This document shows, in pieces, positions 51,668-60,471 of a DNA stretch of 64,000 nucleotides. Under the pieces are notes generated by a model. It saw only the letters and a list, made by a program, of their open reading frames with translations, was not told the DNA's origin and did no database searches. The translations under genes were made by a program, and so were the position numbers. This DNA comes from CALCLY01 sp900552775 (GTDB lineage Bacteria; Bacillota; Clostridia; UMGS1883; UMGS1540), in the NCBI GenBank assembly GCA_937966555.1, contig CALCLY010000023.1, positions 43,432 to 107,431 of the forward strand, given 5' to 3'. The stretch's first letter is position 1. Every line of letters starts with the position of its first letter.

Positions 51668-53617
51668 ATGCAGACGCTGATAAATATGTCAAGAAGATAC
51701 GGAAGTGACGAACGTTTTGTTCTCGCCGGAGGCGGAAATACTTCCGTAAAAGATGAAAAACATTTGTATGTAAAAGGTTCGGGAACATCACTTTCGACAA
51801 TATCGGAAGAAGGGTTTGTGAAAATGAACCGCTCAAAGCTTGGTGCGGTCTGGAACAATACATATTCCGAAGATGCGGCGGAGCGTGAAAGTGAGGTTTT
51901 GAGCGACCTTATGGGTGCGGTTATGGATATCGGCAAACGCCCGAGCGTTGAGACATTTCTGCACAACTTATTTCCGCAGAAATATGTTGTTCATCTGCAC
52001 CCGGCACTTGTAAACGGCTTGACATGCTCCGAGGGAGGCGAGAAAACCGCACGTGAGATTTTCGGGGATTCTTTTGTATGGATTCCTGAGTCGGAACCGG
52101 GATTTGTACTTGCAAAAGCCGTAAAGGAAGCAATGGATTCATTCAAAAAAGAACACGGATATGACGCAAATCTTATATTTTTACAAAATCATGGGATTTT
52201 TGCGGCAGCGGATACAGAAGATGGCATTGATAAAATTTACTCGGAGGTTTTTGATAAGCTTTCCGAAAGAGCAGTTAAAAAGCCTGATTTTTCCGAAATA
52301 GAATTTGACAAGGAGCGCGCGGCTTTGCTGGCGCCCGTGATAAGAATGCTGCTTTGGGACGGGGACTCTTCAATAGTTACTTTCTTTACAAATAAATCGC
52401 TTTCGGAGTATATTGAAAGCGCGGAAGCTTTTTATCCGCTTTCATCGGCATACACGCCCGACCATATCGTGTATTGCAAGGCAAAAGCGCTGTTTGTTGA
52501 CTGTGATGCGGAAAATCAGTCCGAAAAAACGGCGGAGGCTATTGAAAAATATAAAGTCGAAAACGGATATGCACCGCGTATAGTGGCAGTTCGCGGCCTT
52601 GGTGTGTTCGCGCACGGCACGTCAAAGAAAACGGCGGATACGGCAAAACTTTTGTTCCTTGACGCCGTTAAGATAGCAACATATGCAGAAGCTTTCGGCG
52701 GCGCACGATTTATGGGAGATCATTTTATAGATTTTATAGTAAACTGGGAGGCTGAAAGCTACCGCGGCAAAGTTGCGGCAGGCGCGTCAAAAGGGCGTAT
52801 AAACGAGAAAATCGCAATAGTTACGGGAAGTGCGCAGGGCTTTGGACAGGGCATTGCGGAGGAAATGATAAAAGAAGGCGCAAACGTTGTCATTGCAGAT
52901 TTAAATATAGATCTGGCACGTGAAAACGCCGCAAAACTGGAAGAAAAATACGGAAAGGGAAAAGCGCATGCGCTTTGTGCAGATGTAAGCTCGGAGGACT
53001 CTGTAAAGGAACTTTGTATCGACACTGTTTTAAATTACGGCGGACTTGACGTTTTGGTTAATAATGCCGGTATTGTGCGCGCAGGCAGCCTTGACGACAT
53101 GACGCTTCAGATGCTTGACCTTGTAACGCGCGTAAATTACAACGCATATTTCCTTTGCGCTAAGTATTGCTCTAAAATCATGAAGATTCAGCATGAATAC
53201 GCGCCGGACTATTTTATGGATATAATTCAGATAAACTCAAAATCGGGTCTCTCCGGCAGCAACAAGAATTTTGCGTATGCCGGCAGCAAGTTCGGCGGTA
53301 TCGGTCTTACACAGAGCTTTGCGCTTGAGCTTACGCCGTATAACATAAAAGTAAATTCCATATGCCCCGGAAACTTTTTGGACGGACCTTTATGGACAGA
53401 TCCCGAAAAGGGACTTTTTGTGCAGTATCTTAAGGCAGGCAAAGTACCCGGAGCCAAAACGGTTGACGATGTGCGCCGCTCGTATGAATCACGTGTGCCG
53501 ATGAACCGCGGCTGCAGAATTTTGGATGTTGTCCGCGCTATATATTACTGCATGGAGCAGGAATATGAAACCGGTCAGGCGATACCCGTTACGGGCGGTC
53601 AGGAAATGCTTAAGTAA
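51668..53617 (+). CDS. class II aldolase fused to short-chain dehydrogenase
   Basis: 649 residues. The N-terminal class II aldolase domain has the active-site patch GGGNTSVK, VVHLHPALVNGL (zinc histidines), and FLQNHGIFAA. From about residue 380 a short-chain dehydrogenase follows with VTGSAQGFGQG, NNAGIVRAG, the catalytic Tyr in YAGSKFGG, and ICPGNFLDGPLW. The architecture is that of the RhaD/RhaE-like bifunctional enzymes acting on phosphorylated or free deoxy sugars. The actual substrate is not deducible. It runs with the PHP gene downstream. Confidence 0.9.
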   Translation: MQTLINMSRRYGSDERFVLAGGGNTSVKDEKHLYVKGSGTSLSTISEEGFVKMNRSKLGAVWNNTYSEDAAERESEVLSDLMGAVMDIGKRPSVETFLHNLFPQKYVVHLHPALVNGLTCSEGGEKTAREIFGDSFVWIPESEPGFVLAKAVKEAMDSFKKEHGYDANLIFLQNHGIFAAADTEDGIDKIYSEVFDKLSERAVKKPDFSEIEFDKERAALLAPVIRMLLWDGDSSIVTFFTNKSLSEYIESAEAFYPLSSAYTPDHIVYCKAKALFVDCDAENQSEKTAEAIEKYKVENGYAPRIVAVRGLGVFAHGTSKKTADTAKLLFLDAVKIATYAEAFGGARFMGDHFIDFIVNWEAESYRGKVAAGASKGRINEKIAIVTGSAQGFGQGIAEEMIKEGANVVIADLNIDLARENAAKLEEKYGKGKAHALCADVSSEDSVKELCIDTVLNYGGLDVLVNNAGIVRAGSLDDMTLQMLDLVTRVNYNAYFLCAKYCSKIMKIQHEYAPDYFMDIIQINSKSGLSGSNKNFAYAGSKFGGIGLTQSFALELTPYNIKVNSICPGNFLDGPLWTDPEKGLFVQYLKAGKVPGAKTVDDVRRSYESRVPMNRGCRILDVVRAIYYCMEQEYETGQAIPVTGGQEMLK

Positions 53618-53660
53618 TCCAAAAGTTTAAAAGTGCAATAACGAAACAGGGAGGAAAAAT

Positions 53661-54794
53661 ATGACTGCATTTGATTTATTGAACGATAAAAATGTATCGG
53701 TGCGCCTTAACGCGCTCCGCGAGCTTATGAAAGATGCGCCGCCGCCGAAAAAAGACGGCAGTGTGAACAATCATATACATACAACTTTTTCGTTTTCACC
53801 GTATTCGCCGACAAAGGCATTATACATGGCTTACAAAAACGGACTTTCAACCGCGGGAATAATAGATCATGATTCCGTAGGCGGCTGCCGAGAGTTTATA
53901 GAGGCAGGCAAAATAGTGGGTCTGCCCACAACAATAGGAGCGGAATGCCGCGGTAATTTTGAGAATACACCTCTTTGCGGAAGAAGAATAAATAATCCTG
54001 ATCAAGATTCAATTGCGTATGTAACAATTCATGCAATACCGCACAGATATATAGATACCGTGGCCGACTTTTTCAGACCGTACACCAAAAAGCGGAATGA
54101 GAGAAACCGCAAAATGGTTGACAGAATAAACGAGCTGCTTTCTGCTGGACTTGATTTTGAGCGCGATGTGGTTCCTCTTTCGGAGTATCATTCGGGCGGA
54201 AGTATAACGGAAAGACATATTCTTTTTGCGTTGGCAAAAAAACTGATGGCTCAAACGGACGATATTGTGAAGCTTTTAAAAGACCTCGGAGTAACTGTTT
54301 CGCAAAAGGCGGAGGAATATCTTCGGGATAAAACCAATCCGTTTGCGGAATATGATTTGCTTGGCGTTTTAAAAAGCGATCTTATAAGCAGAATATATAT
54401 AAATGCCACCGATGAATGCCCGGACATCCGCGAAATAATTGCGCTTGCAAAAGATATAAATGCTATCTCGGCTTACGCATATCTCGGAGATGTGAGCGAT
54501 TCCGTAACGGGAGACAAAAAGGCACAGAAATTTGAGGACAGCTATTTGCCCGAACTTTTTGAAGTTATTCACGATCTTGGGTTTAATGCGGTTACCTACA
54601 TGCCGTCAAGAAATACCGAGCAGCAGCTTGTAAGACTCAAAGAATACTGTGCAAAGTACGGGTTTATGGAAATTTCGGGTGAGGATATAAATTCGCCGCG
54701 CCAGAGTTTTGTGTGCGAGGCGCTTAAAAATCCGATTTTCGAAAATCTGATAGATTCTACATGGGAACTTATAAAACACGAAAACGAGGCATAG
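53661..54794 (+). CDS. PHP-domain phosphoesterase
   Basis: 377 residues. Metal ligands of the PHP fold: NHIHTTFSFSP, GIIDHDSVGG, and ECRG, with histidines further on (TIHAIPH). Family members hydrolyse phosphoesters with a trinuclear metal site. It lies 43 bases after the aldolase gene and 14 before the LOG-like gene, so a common pathway for a sugar phosphate is likely but unproven. GGGAGG precedes the ATG. Confidence 0.82.
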   Translation: MTAFDLLNDKNVSVRLNALRELMKDAPPPKKDGSVNNHIHTTFSFSPYSPTKALYMAYKNGLSTAGIIDHDSVGGCREFIEAGKIVGLPTTIGAECRGNFENTPLCGRRINNPDQDSIAYVTIHAIPHRYIDTVADFFRPYTKKRNERNRKMVDRINELLSAGLDFERDVVPLSEYHSGGSITERHILFALAKKLMAQTDDIVKLLKDLGVTVSQKAEEYLRDKTNPFAEYDLLGVLKSDLISRIYINATDECPDIREIIALAKDINAISAYAYLGDVSDSVTGDKKAQKFEDSYLPELFEVIHDLGFNAVTYMPSRNTEQQLVRLKEYCAKYGFMEISGEDINSPRQSFVCEALKNPIFENLIDSTWELIKHENEA

Positions 54795-54808
54795 GAGAAA
54801 AATTTAAC

Positions 54809-55390
54809 ATGAACATATGTGTATACGGCGCGTCAAGCAACGCGATAGACAAGAAATATATAAAGGCGTGCGAAAAGCTCGGCGCGGAAATGGCAAGGCG
54901 CTCCGTGGGTCTTGTTTTCGGCGGCGGCGCCGCGGGAGCAATGGGGGCGTGTGCACGGGGAGAAAAAAGCCTGAACGGAAAAATAACGGGCGTCGCGCCG
55001 TCGTTTTTCAATGTGGACGGTGTGCTTTTTGAAGGCTGCACCGACTTTATCACAACCGAAACGATGCGAGAAAGAAAGCAGACCATGGAGGAGCTTTCCG
55101 ACGGGTTTATTATGGCACCGGGTGGAATAGGAACTTATGAGGAGTTTTTTGAGATTCTGACGCTGAAACAGCTCGGAAGGCACAATAAGCCGATTGCTGT
55201 TTTCAATGTGGACGGCTTTTATGACGGGCTTATAAAATTTTTAAATAAAGGCGTTGACGAGTGCTTTATGAATCCTGCTTCGATGGGACTTTTCGGTGTT
55301 TTTGAAGACTGCTCGGAGCTCCTCAGCTATTTTGAAAATTATAATGCGCAGAGTATGAGTGTTGATAAACTTAAAAGTATAATTCATTAA
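54809..55390 (+). CDS. LOG-family protein (TIGR00730-like)
   Basis: 193 residues from the ATG at 54809 behind ATAGGAGAAA. The Rossmann motifs are FGGGAAGAMGACARG, MRERKQTM and the hallmark PGGIGTYEEFFE. Characterised LOG proteins release a base from nucleoside 5-prime monophosphates (cytokinin type). Old annotation as lysine decarboxylase is wrong for this family. Last gene of the run; its downstream flank holds element A copies. Confidence 0.9.
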   Translation: MNICVYGASSNAIDKKYIKACEKLGAEMARRSVGLVFGGGAAGAMGACARGEKSLNGKITGVAPSFFNVDGVLFEGCTDFITTETMRERKQTMEELSDGFIMAPGGIGTYEEFFEILTLKQLGRHNKPIAVFNVDGFYDGLIKFLNKGVDECFMNPASMGLFGVFEDCSELLSYFENYNAQSMSVDKLKSIIH

Positions 55391-55400
55391 AGACGGGCAG

Positions 55401-55450
55401 ATATTAAAAAGCTGCTTAATGCAGGAGAGAGCAAAGCTTTTTTTCTATCC
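55401..55450. repeat. element A remnant
   Basis: A short piece with ATTAAAAAG, GCAGGA, then AGCAAAGCTTTTTTTCTATCC, i.e. the two ends of element A joined after loss of almost all internal sequence. It is followed by AATTGAAAAA and then a full copy, the same tandem spacing as copies 1 and 2. Confidence 0.6.
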
Positions 55451-55461
55451 AATTGAAAAAA

Positions 55462-55704
55462 TGGGATGTTAAAAAACTCCGGAACGCAAGAAAAAGGAAA
55501 AAACACCTATCATGGAATATGCAGATGATGCAGTTAGATTTATTTAGATGTGGAAAAATCAAAAAAAAATTGATTTTTCAAAAAATATACCTTTTCTTGC
55601 TATCAGCAAACTTCGCCTCTCGACGTACCAATGTACGCCTTCGGGTAACCCAAAACTAAAATTTTGGCTCAGTTTGCCGATTCCAAAGCTTTTTTCCTAT
55701 CCCA
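55462..55704. repeat. element A, copy 4 (243 bp)
   Basis: It starts TGGGATGTTAAAAAACTCC and ends TTCCTATCCCA, so the end pair GGGGAT/ATCCCC of copies 1-2 has become TGGGAT/ATCCCA: both sides changed together. The first hairpin (GAAAAATCAA arms) and the CCAAAA...TTTTGG hairpin are kept; the GTAC hairpin has one broken pair. Confidence 0.85.
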
Positions 55705-55712
55705 TTGAAAAA

Positions 55713-55754
55713 ACGGACTGTTTAAAAATTTGTTTTTTTTTTAAACAGTCCGTT
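55713..55754 (+). terminator. hairpin beside element A copy 4
   Basis: A GGACTGTTTAAAAA arm pairs with TTTTTAAACAGTCC, followed by GTTTTG. Compared with the hairpin at 16105-16142 (GGGCTG/CAGCCC), one base pair has switched from G-C to A-T on both sides. Likely terminator for the LOG-like gene unit. Confidence 0.65.
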
Positions 55755-55826
55755 TTGTGTGATTAAGTTCTTTTCGGACAGCCTTTTGAATACAATATAT
55801 AAGGTCGATACGGGCATTGTTATATT

Positions 55827-55859
55827 TAAAAAAGAGGCTGCGGCAAAAAGCCACAACCT
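55827..55859 (-). terminator. leftward terminator before bofA
   Basis: On the minus strand AGGTTGTGGC (55850-55859) and GCCGCAGCCT (55835-55844) pair around a short T-rich loop, followed by CTTTTTT. It would end transcripts of the plsX operon that pass through bofA in antisense. It shares TATATTT, A-run, GCTGCGGCAAAA text with the hairpin at 57820-57863. Confidence 0.65.
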
Positions 55860-55880
55860 GCTAATGAAACGGGGAACAAT

Positions 55881-56144
55881 ATGTATACGGATTCATTGAG
55901 TATTGCCGCATATGTAGCTGCGATGATAGCGGCAATACTGCTGATAAGATTTTTTTTCAAGCCTCTTAAATTTATATTAAGACTTCTTATAAACGCTGCG
56001 CTAGGCTGTGCCTGTATAATGCTCTTAAACTCATTTTGCGGAGCACAGATAGGCATAAATGCAATTACGGCTGCCGTATGCGCAGTACTCGGCATACCGG
56101 GAGCGGGGGCACTTTATGCAGCAAGCGTGTTTTTGCTTATTTAA
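55881..56144 (+). CDS. BofA-family sigma-K processing inhibitor
   Basis: 87 residues with three hydrophobic segments. The C-terminal NAITAAVCAVLGIPGAGALY carries the N-x-T...G-x-PG signature of BofA. In Bacillus BofA holds the intramembrane protease SpoIVFB inactive until late sporulation; some Clostridia lack the whole checkpoint, so the role here may differ. The stop overlaps the end of the convergent radical SAM gene by 8 bases. Confidence 0.82.
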   Translation: MYTDSLSIAAYVAAMIAAILLIRFFFKPLKFILRLLINAALGCACIMLLNSFCGAQIGINAITAAVCAVLGIPGAGALYAASVFLLI

Positions 56145-57099
56145 GAGGTTTTATATGAAGGCGGATATTGTATTTTTGCTCAAGATAGTCTATGTTGCAT
56201 CTTTTTTGCCCCGTATATTTTGATATCATATTTTCCGGACAGTAAAATGTGATGTTTTTGTCCGGGGAGTTTAAAACAGATTTCTCCAGTTCATCGCGCA
56301 AAAACCTCGATGCCACAAGTTCGCCGAATGCCGGATGATAGGGACCTGCCGCAACGGAATCGGGCAAAGTGTCCGTAGACTGAAGACCTGTGCGTATCAC
56401 GGGAATATTATGCTCTTTGAAAAGCTTTGTAAGCTCATAAGAGGTTTCAACGGCTTCGGGGATGGAAAGAGGCGTGTAAGTACCTTGGTTGTACATGCTG
56501 TAAAGGACTGTGTCATACAGCACGCATGTGGGATATATACGCACAAACTCGGCGCCGAGTTCAATAAGTCTGCGGGCGGTGTATATTGATTTTTCGCGCG
56601 TGTCCTCAGGCAGACCTACCATCATTTGCAGGCCGAGAGAGAAGCCAAAGCTTTTAATAAGCCGGCATGATTTCTCAGTGGCGGCCGACAAATGACCGCG
56701 TTTTGATGCCAGTAAAACATCGTCGCACATTGACTGCACGCCGAGCTCTATTGTTTTTACGCCGTAGTTTTTAAGATTTTGGAGAATTTCTTCGTTAATA
56801 TAGTCCGGACGCGTTGAAAGACGTATACCGCTTACTTTTCCGCTTTGAAGATACGGAAAAGCGGTTTTTAAATACTCTGTTTGTTTTTCTATTTGAAGCC
56901 CCGTAAAGCTTCCGCCGAAAAAAGCAATTTCTGCGTCACGGTTTTTAAGGTATGTAAGATATCGATCTATTGTGTCTTTTACTTCTTTTACCGTAGTTTC
57001 GGAAAGCTGTCCCGTGATGGAACGCTGATTGCAGAAAACGCAGTCGTTTTTACAGCCGAGATGAGGAATAAAAATCGGAATGTTTGAGTGTTTTTTCAT
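56137..57099 (-). CDS. Elp3-like radical SAM protein
   Basis: 320 residues. The radical SAM cluster motif CKNDCVFC spaces its three cysteines as in the CxxxCxxC-like family. FFGGSFTGL, STRPDYI and GVQSMCDDVL follow, as in the elongator protein 3/MiaB/NifB superfamily. No acetyltransferase domain is present, so it is not full Elp3. The substrate is unknown. It overlaps rnc by 4 bases, and the rnc-radical SAM pairing is common in Clostridia. Confidence 0.85.
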   Translation of the reverse strand: MKKHSNIPIFIPHLGCKNDCVFCNQRSITGQLSETTVKEVKDTIDRYLTYLKNRDAEIAFFGGSFTGLQIEKQTEYLKTAFPYLQSGKVSGIRLSTRPDYINEEILQNLKNYGVKTIELGVQSMCDDVLLASKRGHLSAATEKSCRLIKSFGFSLGLQMMVGLPEDTREKSIYTARRLIELGAEFVRIYPTCVLYDTVLYSMYNQGTYTPLSIPEAVETSYELTKLFKEHNIPVIRTGLQSTDTLPDSVAAGPYHPAFGELVASRFLRDELEKSVLNSPDKNITFYCPENMISKYTGQKRCNIDYLEQKYNIRLHIKPLK

Positions 57100-57782
57100 A
57101 TTTTTGCATCTCCGAAAAGAGCTGCTTTCGCAGCCGATTGTTCCGCATCTTTTTTTGTTTTTCCGATTCCGCTGCCGATCATTTTGCCGCTTACATATAC
57201 TGCCGCTTCAAAAATTTTGCTGTGATCGGGTCCGGTTTCGGAAATAATTTTATATTCCGGTGCTTCGGGTGAGTGTGACTGAATTCTTTCCTGAAGCTCG
57301 GTTTTATAGTCCGATATGTATTCCCCTTTTAAAATAAGTTCTGTTTTGTCATGCAGCAGAGATAAAACAAATTCGGATGCTTTTTCGAATCCTGCATCGA
57401 GATAAAGAGCGGCAATCAGAGCTTCCGTGGCATCTGCAAGCACAGACGCACGTTCTCTGCCTCCCGTTCTTTCCTCGCCGGTACCGAGATACAAATACTT
57501 TCCAAGGTTGATTTTCCCGGCGCATTCAGCAAGCGATTTTTCACAGACAAGATTTGCGCGCATTTTTGACATATCACCTTCTTTAAGGTGGTGGGAATTT
57601 GAATATAAAAGATTGCTGACTATAAGACTTAAAACCGAGTCGCCCAAAAATTCGAGTCTTTCATTGTATACGCGGCTCTTTTTTTCATTGGCGTATGAGC
57701 TGTGTGTAAGAGCGATTTTAAGAAGTGTTTTGTTGTTAAACGTATGATTCGTTATCTTTTCAAAATGCTGTATATAATTCAT
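57096..57782 (-). CDS. rnc: ribonuclease III
   Basis: 228 residues from the ATG at 57782 behind GAGGAG. The catalytic signature is ERLEFLGDSVLSL near residue 39, and a second acidic site is in ATEALIAALYLD. The C-terminal double-stranded RNA-binding domain is ELQERIQSHSPEAPEYKI...AKKDAEQSAAKAAL-like. It processes rRNA, and in type II CRISPR systems the host enzyme also cuts tracrRNA-crRNA duplexes, so it should serve the locus at 24-31 kb. Confidence 0.95.
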   Translation of the reverse strand: MNYIQHFEKITNHTFNNKTLLKIALTHSSYANEKKSRVYNERLEFLGDSVLSLIVSNLLYSNSHHLKEGDMSKMRANLVCEKSLAECAGKINLGKYLYLGTGEERTGGRERASVLADATEALIAALYLDAGFEKASEFVLSLLHDKTELILKGEYISDYKTELQERIQSHSPEAPEYKIISETGPDHSKIFEAAVYVSGKMIGSGIGKTKKDAEQSAAKAALFGDAKI

Positions 57783-57819
57783 CTTTTTTCTCCTCAACGT
57801 TATCCTTTGGTATATTTCA

Positions 57820-57863
57820 AAAGGAGCTGCGGCAAAATGTACTCATTTTGCTGCAACTCCTTT
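57820..57863 (-). terminator. 20-bp hairpin between acpP and rnc
   Basis: Arms 57820-57839 and 57844-57863 pair over about 20 bases around TACT. On the minus strand it is followed by TTTTGAAATA. It probably terminates or attenuates the plsX-acpP message before rnc. On the plus strand it reads into TTTGTTTTTC. Confidence 0.75.
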
Positions 57864-57911
57864 GTTTTTCTGCAGGGACAGAAAAATCTATTTCTGATTC
57901 CCTGCCTGAGA

Positions 57912-58145
57912 TCAGTCCTGAGTTTTTGAGCTTATGTAATTTACCGCATCACCGACTGTGGAAATGCTTTCCGCCTCGTCATCGGGTATTTCGATGTTAA
58001 ACTCTTCTTCGAACGCCATCACAAGTTCAACGATGTCCAGAGAATCCGCTCCGAGATTGTCTATGAAGGAAGCATCCATTGTAACTTCTTTGGGGTCTAC
58101 ACCAAGCTGTTCAACAATTATTTTGCTGACTTTTTCAAATATCAA
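57912..58145 (-). CDS. acpP: acyl carrier protein
   Basis: 77 residues from a TTG at 58145, with AAAGGAGGTG at correct spacing; a GTG at 58154 lies within that site. The phosphopantetheine serine is in NLGADSLDIVELVM. It is strongly acidic, as expected. It carries acyl chains in type II fatty acid synthesis. It overlaps the end of plsX by 11 bases. Confidence 0.95.
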   Translation of the reverse strand: MIFEKVSKIIVEQLGVDPKEVTMDASFIDNLGADSLDIVELVMAFEEEFNIEIPDDEAESISTVGDAVNYISSKTQD

Positions 58146-59145
58146 TTCCGGCACCTCCTTTATTTTTTATCTGTTTTTCCATATCGGAGAGCGCACCGCT
58201 TTTAGCAAAATCAAAAGCCTGCTTTATCGCCGAGGCAATTGAGTGTGCATCGCTTGTGCCATGCGCTTTTATGACACAGCCGCTGACTCCGAGAAACGGA
58301 GCGCCGCCGTATTCCTTATAATCATATTTTCTTTTAAGCTCGTAAAGACCTTTTTTCAGGAATACAGCCGCTATTTTGCTTAAAGGACTGCCCATAAGAA
58401 TGTCTTTTATGCTTGAAAACAAAACCGAGCCCGCACCTTCGGTGGCTTTAAGAAGAATATTTCCGGCAAAGCCGTCACAGACAACCACATCGCAAATGCC
58501 GGCTATAGGGTCTCTGCCTTCTACGTTGCCTATAAAATTCAGACCGCTTTGCGAAATAAGCTCGTATGCCGCACGGGTAAGATCCGTTCCCTTTTCGTCT
58601 TCGCTTCCGATGTTCAGAAGACCTACACGCGGATTTTTTCTTCCCATGACTTTTTCCATATATACGCTGCCCATTATTGCAAATTGCAAAAGATTATTCG
58701 GTCTGCTGTTTGTGTTTGCTCCGCCGTCAACTATAATAAAACCGTTTTTTGCGCTTGGCAGAAGCGGAGAAAGCGCAGGGCGCGATACGCCCGAGAGTCT
58801 TTTCAGAAAATGAACCGAGCCTGCCAAGAGAGCACCTGTGCTGCCGGCTGAAACAATTCCGTCAGCTTCGCCCGACTGAACCAGGTTAAAGCATTTTACA
58901 AGAGAAGAATTTTTCTTTTTGCGTATTGCCGATGTGGGTTTGTCGTTATTTGTAATAACTTCTGTTGTATGTATTACTTCTATAGCTTCTTTACTATATT
59001 CACAGCCGGAGAGAATACGGTTTATCTCATTGCTGTCTCCGACAAGTATAATTTTTCCGTTAACAGATGATGACGCACGCGCGGCGCCTTTAACTGTTTC
59101 GAGCGGCGCGTAATCTCCGCCCATTGCGTCAACGGCAATTTTCAA
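58135..59145 (-). CDS. plsX: phosphate acyltransferase PlsX
   Basis: 336 residues from a TTG at 59145, which gives the standard MKIAVDAMGGDYAP beginning; GGAG lies 9 bases before it. Further motifs: VSAGSTGALLAGS, VDGGANTNSRP and CDGFAGNILLK. It makes acyl-phosphate from acyl-ACP for phospholipid synthesis. First gene of the plsX-acpP-rnc-radical SAM run; a FapR gene, frequent upstream in Bacilli, is absent. Confidence 0.95.
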   Translation of the reverse strand: MKIAVDAMGGDYAPLETVKGAARASSSVNGKIILVGDSNEINRILSGCEYSKEAIEVIHTTEVITNNDKPTSAIRKKKNSSLVKCFNLVQSGEADGIVSAGSTGALLAGSVHFLKRLSGVSRPALSPLLPSAKNGFIIVDGGANTNSRPNNLLQFAIMGSVYMEKVMGRKNPRVGLLNIGSEDEKGTDLTRAAYELISQSGLNFIGNVEGRDPIAGICDVVVCDGFAGNILLKATEGAGSVLFSSIKDILMGSPLSKIAAVFLKKGLYELKRKYDYKEYGGAPFLGVSGCVIKAHGTSDAHSIASAIKQAFDFAKSGALSDMEKQIKNKGGAGIDI

Positions 59146-59225
59146 GTCTATCAACTCCAATCATCTTACCTATTATAGCTTAATATGCGTAATAATGCAA
59201 TAGTTTTTTAAAAAAATTCCAAATA

Positions 59226-60101
59226 TTACGGCTTAAAGTGACTGGACGGTTCAACATTGTGCGGTGCCAGATTAAAGGAGTTTAATGCTTTTTTTGGTGA
59301 TTTTCCGTATTCGGTAACAAAAGCGGTATAAAAACTGTTGTAACTTGAAAATCCTGCTTCCGTGCATGCTTCGGTTATATTCATTCCCGAAAGATAAAGC
59401 TGCTGAGTTTTATAAAACTTTTTACGTATTATATACTGTCTCACGGTAAGCCCTGTTTCTTCTTTGAAAACACGGTTTAAATGGCGAGTGCTTATAAAGT
59501 ATTTTTCCGCAATCTGCTCAACCGTAAGCTGAAATGAAGGATCGCTGTTTATATGATCGATAATGTTTTGGATAAGATCGTTTTTTGTGCCTACTGCGCG
59601 CAGGTCAAGAAGGCTTATAAGATAAACCAGCTCGTTTATAAAACCCGGCGCAAGAAACGGGTATTTGTCGGGCGATGAATTGAAATATCCGTTGTAGCGT
59701 TTGAGACAGTCATATATCCCGGAGGATTTTGTGAGAGCTGCAGGAATAAGATTTCCCGAATGTGCATCATTATCAAATATTTTCACAAAGCGTGAACAGT
59801 TGGGCAATTCATAAAAATAAGGAGAGAGGCTTATAATAAGTCTGTTGTACGGCACAAGGGGAACGTTGTGTTTTATACAGTGGTATTTCGAGCGCTTAAT
59901 AAGAATAATATCGTACGGCTGAAGGTTTTCGTATGTAATACCTTCAACCCTGTATGTGGCGCTGCCTTCAAAGAAAATATATATTTCATCATAGCTGTGT
60001 ATATGAAAAGCAAAATCAGTATCTTCGGGATTGCTTACAACGCCGCCTGTAATTGTAAAAGAGTTATTGGGTGCCCAAAGAGGGGGGATATGATCAAACA
60101 T
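59226..60101 (-). CDS. AraC-family regulator with cupin domain
   Basis: 291 residues. The N-terminal cupin contains FHIHSYDEIYIFFEG and the metal-site-like HCIKHN. The C-terminal double helix-turn-helix has VEQIAEKYFISTRHLNRVFKEETG and ACTEAGFSSYNSFYTAFVTEYGKSP. It is divergent from the GH20-like gene, the same layout as the AraC/GH31 pair at 1.8-4.3 kb. It probably activates the hexosaminidase gene in response to its product. AAGGAGC precedes the ATG. Confidence 0.9.
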   Translation of the reverse strand: MFDHIPPLWAPNNSFTITGGVVSNPEDTDFAFHIHSYDEIYIFFEGSATYRVEGITYENLQPYDIILIKRSKYHCIKHNVPLVPYNRLIISLSPYFYELPNCSRFVKIFDNDAHSGNLIPAALTKSSGIYDCLKRYNGYFNSSPDKYPFLAPGFINELVYLISLLDLRAVGTKNDLIQNIIDHINSDPSFQLTVEQIAEKYFISTRHLNRVFKEETGLTVRQYIIRKKFYKTQQLYLSGMNITEACTEAGFSSYNSFYTAFVTEYGKSPKKALNSFNLAPHNVEPSSHFKP

Positions 60102-60471
60102 TTGCGGTAGCTCCTTCCTTTTTTCAGCATATCACAATATGTCCGAAATGTCAATGTTTTTGTCCAAATTCGAGTGGAATTTTTTAATGAAATAGTGTAA
60201 AATATATTTGAGAGTATAGATTAATTATAGTTAATTATGACCTATTATTGGACATAATTATATAAATATGGAAAAAAGACATCAAAAGGTCAATAGAGTT
60301 ATAGTCGACTGTCAATATGACTGTTGAAATTAGTATTGGCTTAAATTAAACTTAAACTATATTGTGTGAAGTATTTTTTTGATTAATTATTTTACAGATT
60401 GAATTAATTAGAAAATATGTAATCAATTGGTGAATTTTTTGCCGAATTCAGACGGCAGAACGGAGAGAAAA
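60102..60471. promoter_or_regulatory. 370-bp AT-rich divergent control region
   Basis: No gene is seen. It contains several TGTCC/GGACA half-sites (ATATGTCCGAAATGTC near 60136, TTGTCCAAATT near 60162, TTGGACATAATTAT near 60247), which could be AraC-protein binding sites. A TAAAAT near 60196 could serve as a -10 on the plus strand. Promoter assignment is uncertain. Confidence 0.4.

Noticed and set aside
55453..55766. Overlapping 68- and 72-codon frames inside element A copy 4
   Set aside because: Same reason: the sequence is the repeat element, and the frames do not correspond between copies.
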